DNA of 64,000 bases from Rutidosis leptorrhynchoides (lineage: Eukaryota > Streptophyta > Magnoliopsida > Asterales > Asteraceae). Within the stretch, counting starts at the first letter, position 1. Each line of letters begins with the position of its first letter. Under the pieces are notes generated by a model. The model saw only the letters and a program-made list of their open reading frames with translations, was not told the DNA's origin and made no database searches. The DNA lies in the NCBI RefSeq assembly GCF_046630445.1, contig NC_092334.1, positions 103,983,501-104,047,500 on the forward strand, given 5' to 3'. Both the position numbers and the translations under genes were made by a program. Of this stretch, positions 34,439 through 47,187 are shown in pieces.

Positions 34439-35330
34439 AACACTTTTATTAATCTGCTTTGTACTAGAGGTATATTTAATCATGTTGGGACACTTGGCTT
34501 GTAAATTCGTTGTAATTGTTGGGGCCTCCTCAGCTATTGCCTTACATGGGGAGTGGATTTTTAGCCTGTGATCGTATACAACAAATATGTTTTAGCTTGT
34601 GATTCATAAATTAGCAAAAGATATTTATCAACATTTGTAAATCCAGAAATAGCTTCCTTGTTTTATGGCGGAGTTTTGTTAACACCATCGGAAAATTGCG
34701 ACGATATTGACAGAGGCTAGCGGTGATGGTTTCATTCGGAGTATAACACGACTGGAAAATTGTGTAGATTATGAGCGATTGCTAACGACATTTTATAGTA
34801 GAGTTTCACTTGATTGTTTGATTTCAGTGAGATTAAGAAGTGAGATTTTCAACTGAAATGTAATTTCTATATTGCAAATACAAGTAATTTCTAGTTTTGA
34901 TGTGGGTTTTGATTTAATATATGGAGAAAATGGTTAATTTGTGTGAGATTTGAATTTGGATTTCGATTTGTATTTTTGATTTGAGAATATATAAGAATTG
35001 TATTAAGTATTAATTTTGGAAAAAACAAATAGGAAACAATAGATATGTTATATGTAAGAAAACCATCAAATTCATGGATTTATCCTCATCTCACTTAACG
35101 AAAATAATTAACATCGAGTTAACAATTGAACTATTCATGAAAGAAATACAAACTAACGGATTATTCAAGTAAAAATACTTTTTGCATCATTAGCGCAATT
35201 TAAGATAAACTATAAGGATTACCCGTGTAATTTTTTCTTGTAAAGAAGTTCCATTGCAAATCCAATACTAAAGATCAATATATGAGACATAAAAATTATG
35301 TTTTATTCATATCATTGTCATTATTTTATC
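34439..35330. other. AT-rich intergenic sequence, nothing recognised
   Basis: No credible ORF, terminal repeat or RNA gene seen. 35331-35335 (TATCT) is the left target duplication of Copia element A. Confidence 0.5.
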
Positions 35331-35335
35331 TATCT

Positions 35336-35573
35336 TGTTATAATTCAGTAGGCTTATAACTACCTTTAATAGTTATAAGAACAAAGAGAGAAAAAGAGAG
35401 AAGAAGGAGAGAAGAAATATTGATATTGATATTTCAAGAGAAATGGTGCACCTTAAATGGTTACCATACATGTCTATTTATAGTATAAAATATTACTATA
35501 CAAGAAATATAATAATAATAAAATTAACATCCAATCTAGATATTTTATAACACAATCTAGATATTTTATAACA
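35336..35573 (-). repeat. 3' LTR of Copia element A
   Basis: Type-1 LTR of this family, with 'ATAAGAACAAAGAGAG' in the body and a 21-bp tandem duplication at its end (two TCTAGATATTTTATAACA copies). Followed by CTCCCCCTTGG, the polypurine tract read on the other strand. Confidence 0.9.
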
Positions 35574-36830
35574 CTCCCCCTTGGATGACAATTTTATTAG
35601 AGAATAACTAGTACTGCCTCGTTAAAAACCTTGCTAAAGAAAACTCATTGGGATAAAACTTTAGCTAAGGGAAAAAGAGTGCAGCATAAAGTTGACTCCC
35701 CCTCAAGTAGGCAACGCCTGAGTTGTTACATCTTCTGAACATGCCTCATGCCAATATTATGAACGTGTGTTCTGAAAATAGCAGTTAGCAGTGCTTTGGT
35801 ATAAAGATCAGCAGAGTTGTTGATTGAACGTATCTCATTTTAATCTGGTTGTCTTTTACGATATCTTGAGTATATGAGAAAAATCTGAGGTTTTCATCTG
35901 AAACTGTATCATCTAAATCTTTTATGTACAAGTTTGGCCCTCGTGATTTGTCTACAGTCTCCTTCATGGTTTGTTCAAACCGTTGTTTCAGTTCCTATTC
36001 CCTTTCAGTCTTTTTCTGAGCCTTACCAATATACCATTCTTTTCCATCAAACTTATGACCGTTAAGACCGTTTATAGCTTTAGCGCCTCGTCAGCATTTA
36101 TGTTTTGTTCTGTCATTTTTGATACTCTTCTTTCATTTATATTATGTAAGCTGTATTATCTTCATAGATAGTTGTTACGCTTTTATAGCGTTCTAGTCAA
36201 CAAGAATCAATAATGATTTGTATCATTGATCTTAACTAAAATCATTCCCGAGTAGCTTCATGTAATGCAATCACTTCGGCATGATTTGATGATGTTGCAA
36301 CAAGTGTTTGTTTTGAGAACGTCATGATATTGCGGTGCCTCCATTTAGGAATACATATCCAGTTTGAGATTTAGCTTTATGTAGATCGGATAAATAATCT
36401 GCATCTGTATAACCAAACAAATCTTGTTTCGGGTTGTTAGAATAAAATAATTATAAATCAGTAGTTCCCCGAAGGTATCAAACTATTTGTTTGATCCCAT
36501 TCCAATGTCTTTTGGTAGGGGCTGAGCTGAACCTTGTCAACAAATTAACTGCAAAAGAAATGTCAGATCTTGTATAATCTATAAGATACATAAGAACCTC
36601 AATTGCACTAAAATATAGAACTTCCGATCAGTTAAAATTTTCATGATCTTCGCAGGGATGAAATAGATCAGTGTCAATATTGAGTGATCTAACAACAATG
36701 AGTTTGTCTTTAAAAAAAAATGTTTTAAAATCTTTTCGGTATAAGTTGTTTGATGTACAAGTAAACCATTAGGCATATGCTCAATTTGCAATCCAAGGTA
36801 ATACTTGGTTTTTTCAAGATCTTTCATTTC
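35574..36830 (-). pseudogene. Element A: degraded RT tail and RNase H
   Basis: Minus strand. The segment at 36827-36579 reads MKDLEKTKYYLGLQIEHMPNGLLVHQ, the conserved block just after the Copia RT catalytic site, then goes out of frame. The RNase H region (about 36430-35740) is recognisable only by comparison with element B. Several frames are needed, so it is inactive. Confidence 0.75.
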
Positions 36831-37613
36831 AAAATAATTCTTTAGAAGTTGAATGATTTCATAGATCTCTTTATTTGTTCATATGATGTTAAGAACATTG
36901 ACATAAATAACTACGATATATATCCGATCATTGTTTTTCATAATAAAAACAAATGTGCAAATAAGTTTATATGTATACACTTTTCTTATCAAGTAATCAC
37001 TTAATCAGTTATATCACATACGTCCCAATTGTATAGACCCATATAAAAATCTTTGTGATTTAATAGAATACATTCCCTTAGATTTTGCATTAGATGCTTA
37101 TGATACCTTAAACCCTTCAGGTATATTCATGTATATCACTATCAAGTGATCCATACAGATAAGTAGTTACAACATCCATAAAATGCATTTAAGTAACTAC
37201 TAGGTTGATTAAGTATCTAATAAGTAATTGTATCCATTACAGGAGGATAAGTTTTTCTCATAATTCATTTTCGGTCTTTGTGGGAAATTTTGAGTTACAA
37301 GTCTAGTTTTGCCTTGTAACTTCATTTGCACATTTCTTTTTCGGATAAAAATTCATTTGTATCCCATACGTTTCACATCTTTAAAAGTGATAACGATTAA
37401 TCCGAAAACTTTTCTTTTATTGAGCGATTCTAATTCAGCTCTTATTGCTCCTTTCCATTGAGCTCAATCATGTCCATTTTGTATATTCAATGACAGATTT
37501 TAGTTCCAGATCATCATCTTTATTCATGATGTCATTGTAACATTATATGAAAATATCTCATAGAGATTTTAGTTTCATTTCGGTTCCATAATATTGCATA
37601 ATTTATTGCAATT
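36831..37613 (-). other. Element A: region where RT fingers and palm should lie
   Basis: Nothing readable as RT. The corresponding stretch in element B is about 42130-42985. The usual IN-to-RT distance suggests decayed or deleted RT sequence. Confidence 0.4.
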
Positions 37614-38640
37614 TTAGTATTTACATTTATCAATATCCTCTGCAGAAGGAATATTGATTTGTGGTTCTTCTTGAACACTTTCTCTTACCTCATTATCAGC
37701 TGATTTTCTTTTTCGAGGATTTTTATCTTCGGAACCAATTGATCTTCCACGTTTGATGCGTGGCAAAGACTCAACAGTGACATTATTGCCAGCTTTTGGA
37801 ATTTCAGTTCGAGCTGGAGCATTTATCGCTGGTATATATGATTTAGTCACTTTTTTATATCTGTAAATGCATAAAGTAATTAATTTGCAAGTTCTTGCAT
37901 ATGCATTATTTTTGAACTTTCGTTTCACATTCTTTTGTGCGAGTTCAATATACCTTAATTGATGTTCACATCATGAAGCATCGTTTTATTTTTTATTTTT
38001 ATTTCTCCCCCTAATCTAGGGAACAATGTTTTATTAAAATGACAATCAGCAAAACGTGCTGTAAAAACATCACCCATCATGGGTTCAATATATCTTATGA
38101 TTGAAGATGTTTTATATCCAAAATATATTATCATCTTTCTTTGAAGAACCATTTTATTGTGTTGTGGTGATACAATTGGAACATACACTGCACAACCAAT
38201 GTTTTAAGGTAGAAAATATTTGGCTCTTGGCCAAAATCAAGTATTAAGTGAAAATATTTACGACTTCCACATGGTATAATGCGAATTAATGTCGCAGCAT
38301 GTAAATTTACATGTCCACATATAAATATTGAGAGATTTGTACTCATTATCAATTGTCTAGTTATTAGCTGTAAGCGTTTATCTATTGATTCAGCTAAACC
38401 AATTTTGTGTATGCACATGAGCAACTGGATGTTCAACAACAATCCCTGTAGATATATAATGATCATTAAATGCTTGAGATGTTAACTCACCAGCATTATC
38501 AAGTCTCACCCTTTTAGTGGTGTAATCGGAAAATTGCTCTTAATTAAATAATTTGAGCAAGAAACTTTCCTAATGTCACATTTCGATTTGATAATAAACA
38601 AATATGAGACCATCTGTTAGATGCGTCTATTAGAACCATG
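37614..38640 (-). pseudogene. Element A: integrase C-terminal part and linker
   Basis: Minus strand 38466-37955 holds integrase after the catalytic Glu: 'LAESIDKRLQLITRQLI', 'GQEPN', 'FGYKTSSIIRYIEPMMGDVFTARFADCHFN'. The linker at 37928-37614 is basic, with 'RKRKSADNEV'. Internal frame changes are present (38188/38131 overlap). The N-terminal half of integrase is not readable here. Confidence 0.8.
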
Positions 38641-40601
38641 AAATATCAAAATGGTTCACATGATGGATGAATTGGTTTATATATCTTACCTTGAATTCTT
38701 TCAAGAAACATTTGTGATTCTTTTTCACAATATACTTTTCATTAATCACCATATGTGCTTTCTATTAATCACCATATGTGTTTTTTTTTTTTTTTTTTTT
38801 TTATAAATCACCATATGTGTTTTTTTTTATCATATATCCTTTTCACCATATACGCTTTTAATCATATGCGCTGTGTTTTTCACCATATGCGCTTTTAATC
38901 ATATGCGATTTTCATCATATGCGTTGTGCTTTTCATCATATTCGCTTTTTATCATATGCGCTTATCATATGCGATGCGCTTTTTATCATATGCGCTTTTT
39001 TATGTGAATAGTAAATTAATTAATTTCGTTTTACTATTCATATGAATTAATTTAGATTTACTATTTTGTTAATTGAGTAATATATATATACATCATATAC
39101 TTGTGACTCCGAAGGCTCAAATGAATTTGACCATATAGTTATACGTTGTACCTTGCACATTAATTTTCAGTAGAAGCTTTAGATGCATATTATTTTCAGT
39201 AGAAGCTTTAGATGCACTTTTTTTTTAATCACCAAATACCACAAACACTTTGTTTGCGTTTGTTCATAGTCATCAATGAAAACCATTTTCTTTAATTTTA
39301 TTTTATACAATAAAATTAACGCATCATTATTCTTTTCAAAAACAATAATCTATTGTTATTGTTCACTTGTGCCATGTTTAACAACAAAAGTCAACAACCT
39401 CTGTCTTGTTTGTTGTGGCAACCAAAAACAACCTTTGCTTTTGTTACCGAGAATCCAAGACCAAAAAACAATTAATTTTTAATTAATCTTTTATCAAAAC
39501 CATAAATGATTTTATTGATCTACGTTGATATGGCCATAAAGAATTGACGGCTGACCTACTTTTGTAAGTGTATTTCGGCTATCATCCCGAAAACGCACAA
39601 CGACCTTTTTTTTTTTTTTTATGAACTATTTGTTTCATATCTAGCTTAGGCAATTATTGTGAACATTTGGTCCCTATAAGAGCATTTATTTTTTAGACTT
39701 TTAGTTGATTTGTACTTGTCACAATTAGGGATAGCACCCGCGGGTCGTGGATGCGGATCCATTGGATCCATCACCCGTACCCGCGGATTTTTTTTAAGAG
39801 ACATCCAATTGAACCCTTGTTCGTTGAAATAATTTGACTATATTTTTACTCCCCATTATTAAACGGGCCATTTTGATGCACACTCTTAAAAAAATAATTT
39901 GTTTTTTAAGTTTTATTATTCAACCTCCTTTTTTCAACGGTCACGTTTTTAACAAAACATTTGACAAGTTTGGAAAAAAGTTTTTTATTGATTATCATCA
40001 AAAGTTTTCTATTGTCACTCTACTGGATAGAATTATGGCATACAACCAAAATTGCAACCCAACACTACATAAGAACAAAAAGGTTGTTTTAATTAACATA
40101 TGTATATGTGTTAAACTCGGAATAATAATAACTTATTTTAGAAAATTAACATAAGACATGTTGAAACATTTTTGTCACATTTAGCTCATCAAGTCTAATA
40201 CTTATCATTGATAGATTTTATCACGTCTAGGAGATGTTTACTTTTTTCTTGTATTAAGTCCTACTTTCATTTACCTTTGTTTGGAAAAAAGTTTTTTTTT
40301 TCTTTGCTTTCCCCCTTTCTGTAAAACTCATTTAAACACTTTCTTTGTTTTTTTTTTTTTAAAAAAAAACTTCCTTTTTTTTACGTTACCCGTAAATTAT
40401 AAATATATAAAAAAAACTTTTTGTTTAAATTTTTTTTCTAGTTTTTAAAAGGCCACTTGACCAATTTTTTAATTCTTTCACAACACCTGATATCGTGATC
40501 GTGACCTTTCACCAAAGCAAGAGATATTCTTGATAAACTAAACACGGACTCGTGTTTGAAATTGTCGGCCACAAAAAAATTCATTTGATAAAAGTATATA
40601 T
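38641..40601. other. Element A: AT-rich non-coding interior
   Basis: Where Gag and protease would be expected there is no matching protein. The stretch contains CATATGCG-type repeats (38735-39003), a GC-rich palindromic patch (39735-39790), T homopolymers and short chance ORFs. It is duplicated almost exactly at 44014-45985 in element B. So the replacement of Gag came before the split of the two copies. Confidence 0.6.
38735..39003. repeat. Degenerate ATCATATGCGCTTTT repeat, copy in element A
   Basis: About 15 irregular units of (A)TCATATGCG / CACCATATGTG plus T-runs. Each unit contains the palindrome CATATG. An almost identical tract lies at 44107-44378. Confidence 0.8.
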
Positions 40602-41154
40602 TGTTATAATTCAGTAGGCTTATAACTACCTTTAGTGGTTCTTGACTGTAGAAGGTATATAGAGATAGAGATACTGTAAAACGGAGAAAACAAAGGTTGA
40701 ACAAAAGGTATGAGTAATTGGTTTTTTATTTATAGAAAAATGTACAATGAGAGTTTGGTGGCATTTGGAATCTAGAGAGAGAGAGTGTTTTTGTTAACCA
40801 AAAAATACATACCATAAACTCTAACTCAACACACCTATTTATACTCAAAAAAATATAAGCCTATAACTACCTTTAGTGGTTCTTGACTGTAGAAGGTATA
40901 TAGAGATAGAGATACTGTAAAACGGAGAAAACAAAGGTTGAACAAAAGGTATGAGTAATTGGTTTTTTATTTATAGAAAAATGTACAATGAGAGTTTGGT
41001 GGCATTTGGAATCTAGAGAGAGAGAGTGTTTTTGTTAACCAAAAAATACATACCATAAACTCTAACTCAACACACCTATTTATACTCAAAAAAATATACT
41101 ATGCAATATCTATAATAATAATAAAATTATCATCCAATTATTACTTTTATAACA
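40602..41154 (-). repeat. 3' LTR of element B with a 241-bp tandem duplication
   Basis: Two head-to-tail copies starting near 40621 and 40862 (period 241), both containing TTCTTGACTGTAGAAGG and AATCTAGAGAGAGAGAG. The 5' LTR has one. A polypurine tract (CTCCCCCTTGG on this strand) follows at 41155. Confidence 0.9.
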
Positions 41155-41306
41155 CTCCCCCTTGGATGATAATTTTATTAGTGAATAACTAGTACTGCCT
41201 CGTTAAAAACTTTGCTAAAGAAAACCCTTTGGGATAAAACTTTAGCTAAGGGAAAAAGAGTGCAGCATAGAGTTGACTCCCCCTCAAGTAGGCAACGCCT
41301 GAGTTG

Positions 41307-42120
41307 TTACATCTTCTGAACATGCCTCATGCCAATATTATGAACGTGTGTTCTGAAAATAGCAGTTGGAAGTGCTTTGGTGAAAAGGTCAGCAGAGTTT
41401 TTGCTGGACTGAACATATCTCATTTCAATCTGGTTGTCCTTAATGAGATTTTGAGTGTATGAGAAGAATCTAGGGGGTATGTGTTTTGTTCGGTCACTTT
41501 TGATATACCCTTCTTTCATCTGTGTTATGCAAGCTACATTATCTTCATAGATAGTTGTTGAACTTTTATTGCGTTCTAGTCCACAAGAATCAGTAATGAG
41601 TTGTGTCATTGATCTCAACCAAAAACATTCCCGACTGGCTTCATGTAATGCAATTACTTCGGCATGATTTGATAATGTTGCAACAAGTGTTTGTTTTTGA
41701 GAACGCCATGATATTGCGGTACCTCCATTTAGGAATACATATCCATTTTGAGATTTAGCTTTATGTGGATCAGATAAATAACCTGCATCTGCATAACCAA
41801 CCAAATCTTGTTTTGATTCGTTAGAATAAAATAATTATAAATCAGTAGTTCTCCGAAGGTATCAAACTATTTGTTTGATCCCATTCCAATGTCTTTTGGT
41901 AGGGGCTGAGCTGAACCTTGTCAACAAATTAACTGCAAAAGAAATGTCAGATCTTGTATAATTTGTAAGATATATAAGAGCCCCAATTGCACTAAAATAT
42001 GGAACTTCTGAACCAAGAAGATCTTCATGATCTTCTAGAGGATGAAATGGATTAGTATCAATATTAAGATCTAACAACCATATGAGTACTTAATGGTTTT
42101 TGTCTTGTCCATATTAAAAT
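41307..42120 (-). pseudogene. Element B: RNase H and RT tail
   Basis: Minus strand 41804-41307 is an open RNase H: Asp in GYADAGY, Glu in NHAEVIAL, Asp in YEDNVACI, ending IGMRHVQKM. 42077-41862 holds the RT tail with SEVPYFSAIGALIYL and FAVNLLTRFSSAPTKRHW. A frame break separates them. Much better preserved than in element A. Confidence 0.85.
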
Positions 42121-42985
42121 ATTTTAAAATCTTTTCGGTATAAGTTGTTTGATGTATAAGTAAGTCATTAGTTATATGCTCAATATGTAAATCAACGTAA
42201 TACTTGATTTTTTTTTATTTTAAAATTTTTCTTTAGAAGTTGAATGGCTTCATAGATTTCTTTATTTAAGATAATTGATATAAACAGCTATGATCACATA
42301 TCCGAACATTGTTTTTATAAAACACACATGCAAATAAGTTTATATGTATACCCTTTTCTTATCAAGTAGTAATTTAATCGATTATACCACATACGTCCCG
42401 ATTGTATAAACCCATTTAGAAATCTTTGTGATTTAATGGAATATATTCCCTTGAGTTTTGCATTAGATGCTTATGATACCTTAACCCTTCAGGTATATTC
42501 ATATATATATCACTATTAAGTGATCCATACAGATAAGTAGTAACAACATCCATGAGATGCATTTAAATAACTACCAGGTTGATTAAGTATCTAATAAGTA
42601 ATTATATTCATTATAGGAGGATAAGTTTTTCTCCTAATTCATTTCTGGTCTTTGTGGGAAATCTTGAGTTACAAGTCTAGTTTTGCCTTGTAACTTCATT
42701 TGCACATTTCTTTTCGGATAAAAATTCATTTGTATCCCATTGATTCACATCTTTAAAAGTGATAACGATTGATCCGAAAACTTTTCTTTTATCGAGCGAT
42801 TCTAATTCAGCTCTTATTGCTCCTTTCCATTGAGCTCAATCATGTCCATTTTGTATATTCAATGACAGATTTTAGTTCCAGATCATCATCTTTATTCATG
42901 ATGTCATTGTAACATTATATGAAAATATCTCATAGAGATTTTAGTTTCATTTCGGTTCCATAATATTGCATAATTTATCGCAATT

Positions 42986-44013
42986 TTAGTATTTACATTT
43001 ATCAATATCCTCTGCAGAAGGAATATTGATTTGTAGTTCTTCTTGAACACTTTCTCTTACCTCATTATCAGCTGATTTTCTTTTTTGAGGATTTTTATCT
43101 TCGGAACCAATTGATCTTTCACGTTTGATGCGTGGCAAAGACTCAACAGTGACATTATTGCCAGCTTTTGGAATTTCAGTTCGAGCTGGAGCATTTATCG
43201 CTGGTATATATGATTTAGTCACTTTTTTATATCTGTAAATGCATAAAGTAATTAATTTGCAAGTTCTTGCATATGCATTATTTTTGAACTTTCGTTTCAC
43301 ATTCTTTTGTGCGAGTTCAATATACCTTAATTGATGTTCACATCATGAAGCATCATTTTATTTTTTATTTTTATTTCTCCCCCTAATCTAGGGAACAATG
43401 TTTTATTAAAATGACAATCAGCAAAACGTGCTGTAAAAACATCACCCATCATGGGTTCAATATATCTTATGATTGAAGATGTTTTATATCCAAAATATAT
43501 TATCATCTTTCTTTGAAGAACCATTTTATTGTGTTGTGGTGATACAATTGGAACATACACTGCACAACCAATGTTTTAAGGTAGAAAATATTTGGCTCTT
43601 GGCCAAAATCAAGTATTAAGTGAAAATATTTACGACTTCCACATGGTATAATGCGAATTAATGTCGCAGCATGTAAATTTACATGTCCACATATAAATAT
43701 TGAGAGATTTGTACTCATTATCAATTGTCTAGTTATTAGCTGTAAGCGTTTATCTATTGATTCAGCTAAACCAATTTTGTGTATGCACATGAGCAACTGG
43801 ATGTTCAACAACAATCCCTGTAGATATATAATGATCATTAAATGCTTGAGATGTTAACTCACCATCATTATCAAGTCTCATCCTTTTAATGGTGTAATCA
43901 GAATAATGTGTTCTCAATTTAATAATTTGTGCAAGAAACTTTGCAAATGCCATATTACGGCTTGATAACATACAAATATGAGACCATCCGCTAGATGCGT
44001 CTATTAGAACCAT
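42986..44013 (-). pseudogene. Element B: integrase
   Basis: Minus strand 44013-43762 gives MVLIDASSGW, the core around the start of the catalytic domain, then 'KRMRLDNDGELTSQAF' with a catalytic-type Asp. 43838-43327 continues with the same segment seen in element A, and 43300-42986 is the linker. At least two frame changes interrupt it. The N-terminal HHCC site is missing. Confidence 0.85.
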
Positions 44014-46030
44014 GAAATATCAAAATGGTTCACATGATGGATGAATTGGTTCATATATCTTACCTTGAATTCTTTCAAGAAACATTTGTGATTCTTTTTC
44101 ACAATATACTTTTCATTAATCACCATATGTGCTTTCCATTAATCACCATATGTGTTTTTTTTTTTTTTTTTTTTTTTATAAATCACCATATGTGTTTTTT
44201 TTTTTATCATATATCCTTTTCACCATATACGCTTTTAATCATATGCGCTGTGTTTTTCACCATATGCGCTTTTAATCATATGCGATTTTCATCATATGCG
44301 TTGTGCTTTTCATCATATTCGCTTTTTATCATATGCGCTTATCATATGCGATGCGCTTTTTATCATATGCGCTTTTTTATGTGAATAGTAAATTAATTAA
44401 TTTCGTTTTACTATTCATATGAATTAATTTAGATTTACTATTTTGTTAATTGAGTAATATATATATACATCATATACTTGTGACTCCGAAGGCTCAAATG
44501 AATTTGACCATATAGTTATACGTTGTACCTTGCACATTAATTTTCAGTAGAAGCTTTAGATGCATATTATTTTCAGTAGAAGCTTTAGATGCACTTTTTT
44601 TTTAATCACCAAATACCACAAACACTTTGTTTGCGTTTGTTCATAGTCATCAATGAAAACCATTTTCTTTAATTTTATTTTATACAATAAAATTAACGCA
44701 TCATTATTCTTTTCAAAAACAATAATCTATTGTTATTGTTTACTTGTGCCATGTTTAACAACAAAAGTCAACAACCTCTGTCTTGTTTGTTGTGGCAACC
44801 AAAAACAACCTTTGCTTTTGTTACCGAGAATCCAAGACCAAAAAACAATTAATTTTTAATTAATCTTTTATCAAAACCATAAATGATTTTATTGATCTAC
44901 GTTGATATGGCCATAAAGAATTGACGGCTGACCTACTTTTGTAAGTGTATTTCGGCTATCATCCCGAAAACGCACAACGACCTTTTTTTTTTTTTTATGA
45001 ACTATTTGTTTCATATCTAGCTTAGGCAATTATTGTGAACATTTGGTCCCTATAAGAGCATTTATTTTTAGACTTTTAGTTGATTTGTACTTGTCACAAT
45101 TAGGGATAGCACCCGCGGGTCGTGGATGCGGATCCATTGGATCCATCACCCGTACCCGCGGATTTTTTTTAAGAGACATCCAATTGAACCCTTGTTCGTT
45201 GAAACAATTTGACTATATTTTTACTCCCCATTATTAAACGGGCCATTTTGATGCACACTCTTAAAAAAATAATTTGTTTTTTAAGTTTTATTATTCAACC
45301 TCCTTTTTTCAACGGTCACGTTTTTAACAAAACATTTGACAAGTTTGGAAAAAAGTTTTTTATTGATTATCATCAAAAGTTTTCTATTGTCACTCTACTG
45401 GATGAAATTATGGCATACAACCAAAATTGCAACCCAACACTACATAAGAACAAAAAGGTTGTTTTTAATTAACATATGTATATGTGTTAAACTCGGAATA
45501 ATAATAACTTATTTTAGAAAATTAACATAAGACATGTTGAAACATTTTTGTCACATTTAGCTCATCAAGTCTAATACTTATCATTGATAGATTTTATCAC
45601 GTCTAGGAGATGTTTACTTTTTTCTTGTATTAAGTCCTACTTTCATTTACCTTTGTTTGGAAAAAAGTTTTTTTTTTTACTTTGCTTTCCCCCTTTCTGT
45701 AAAACTCATTTAAACACTTTCTTTATTTTTTTTTTTTTTAAAAAAACTTCCTTTTTTTTACGTTACCCGTAAATTATAAATATATAAAAAAAAACTTTTT
45801 GTTTAAATTTTTTTTTTCTAGTTTTTAAAAGGCCACTTGACCAATTTTTTAATTCTTTCACAACACCTGATATCGTGATCGTGACCTTTCACCAAAGCAA
45901 GAGATATTCTTGATAAACTAAACACGGACTCGTGTTTGAAATTGTCGGCCACAAAAAAATTTATTTGATAAAAGTATATATTTTTTTTTAGTTATAGAAG
46001 GAGACCACTTCATTTTCAATACTTCATTTT
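44014..46030. other. Element B: AT-rich non-coding interior
   Basis: Near-identical to 38641-40601. It contains the CATATGCG repeat tract (44107-44378), the GC-rich palindromic patch (about 45112-45165) and homopolymers. No Gag or protease is recognised. Confidence 0.6.
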
Positions 46031-46870
46031 TGACAAAAAAAACTATTCTATTTTACCATCCCTTTTTTTCTTACTTTAACTTTTAAGATATACTTTTAAT
46101 AAAAATACAAACTACTTTTCTTATTTTAACTTTTAAGATTTACTTTTAATAAAAATACAAACTACTTTTTCTTATTTTAACTTTTAAGATTTACTTTTAA
46201 TAAAAATACAAACTAATTTTCTTATTTTAACTTTTAAGATTTACTTTTAATAAAAATACAAAACTACTTTTCTTATTTTAACTTTTAAGATTTACTTTTA
46301 AGAATAAACATTAGTATGCATGAAATAAATAATGATTAATTGCATAAGTAATCATAAATGTTAGATAACATATAAAGACCCCATCGTATTCGTATTGATC
46401 GAAATTAATCTCGACCCATGGTACCGTGTTGTCATATGACGTGTTGCGTACATAAAGTACCGTATTGTCAAATGACGTGTTGCGTACAATCATGAGGTCT
46501 TATTAACATAAATATAAATGTTAGTGAAGTTAATAAGAGTTAGATTACAGAAAATATAATTCAGGTGGTATAACCGACCATATATAACTTAAATAACATA
46601 AATATAAATGTTAGTGAACATAACTGTAAATGTTAGTATACATAAATAAATGTTAGATAACATAAATGTAAATGTTAGTATACATAAATAAATGTTAGAT
46701 AACATAAATGTAAATGTTAGTATACATAAATAAATGTTAGATAACATAAATGTAAATTAGGCGACAGTGTCGACCATATATCATTTAGGTGGTATAACCG
46801 ACCATATATTAGTTAGGTGGCAGAGCCAACCATATTTAGTATAAATGTTGAGATAATCGTGCTGATAACG
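46031..46870 (-). other. Element B 5' leader with minisatellites and a Gypsy-LTR-derived segment
   Basis: Contains about five 50-bp units with TTTTAACTTTTAAGATTTAC (46066-46300). A segment at 46376-46505 is the reverse complement of 10970-11099 in the Gypsy solo LTR. Three 42-bp units based on TGTTAGTATACATAAATAAA lie at about 46628-46755. GTGCTGATAACG directly abuts the LTR (46859-46870). On the minus strand this reads CGTTATCAGCAC, the likely primer site. Confidence 0.7.
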
Positions 46871-47182
46871 TGTTATAATTCAGTAGGCTTATAACTACCT
46901 TTAGTGGTTCTTGACTGTAGAAGGTATATAGAGATAGAGATACTGTAAAACGGAGAAAACAAAGGTTGAACAAAAGGTATGAGTAATTGGTTTTTTATTT
47001 ATAGAAAAATGTACAATGAGAGTTTGGTGGCATTTGGAATCTAGAGAGAGAGAGTGTTTTTGTTAACCAAAAAATACATACCATAAACTCTAACTCAACA
47101 CACCTATTTATACTCAAAAAAATATACTATGCAATATCTATAATAATAATAAAATTATCATCCAATTATTACTTTTATAACA
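46871..47182 (-). repeat. 5' LTR of element B
   Basis: 312 bp, single copy of the unit that is doubled in the 3' LTR. TGTTATAATTC...TTTATAACA, followed by the TATAT duplication. Confidence 0.9.
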
Positions 47183-47187
47183 TATAT

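Larger units (their letters stand above)
40602..47182 (-). mobile_element. Copia element B, nested in element A of the same family
   Basis: LTRs at 40602-41154 (553 bp) and 46871-47182 (312 bp) are flanked by TATAT (40597-40601, 47183-47187). The size difference is exactly one 241-bp internal duplication in the left LTR; otherwise I see no difference. The interior is very similar to element A, but the LTR bodies are of another type. It inserted into A at the TATATAT stretch that also exists in B's own sequence near 45980. The interior lacks Gag, so it was also probably moved in trans. Confidence 0.9.

Noticed and set aside
34780..34800. Possible right CACTA terminus (ACATTTTATAGTAGAG)
   Set aside because: Too many mismatches to the left end, no subterminal repeats beside it, and no 3-bp duplication.
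39729..39795. GC-rich TAGGGATAGCACCCGCGGGT patch resembling a hAT end, also at about 45107
   Set aside because: Only one end-like motif is present, no 8-bp duplication or partner end was found, and it is shared by both Copia copies as ordinary internal sequence.
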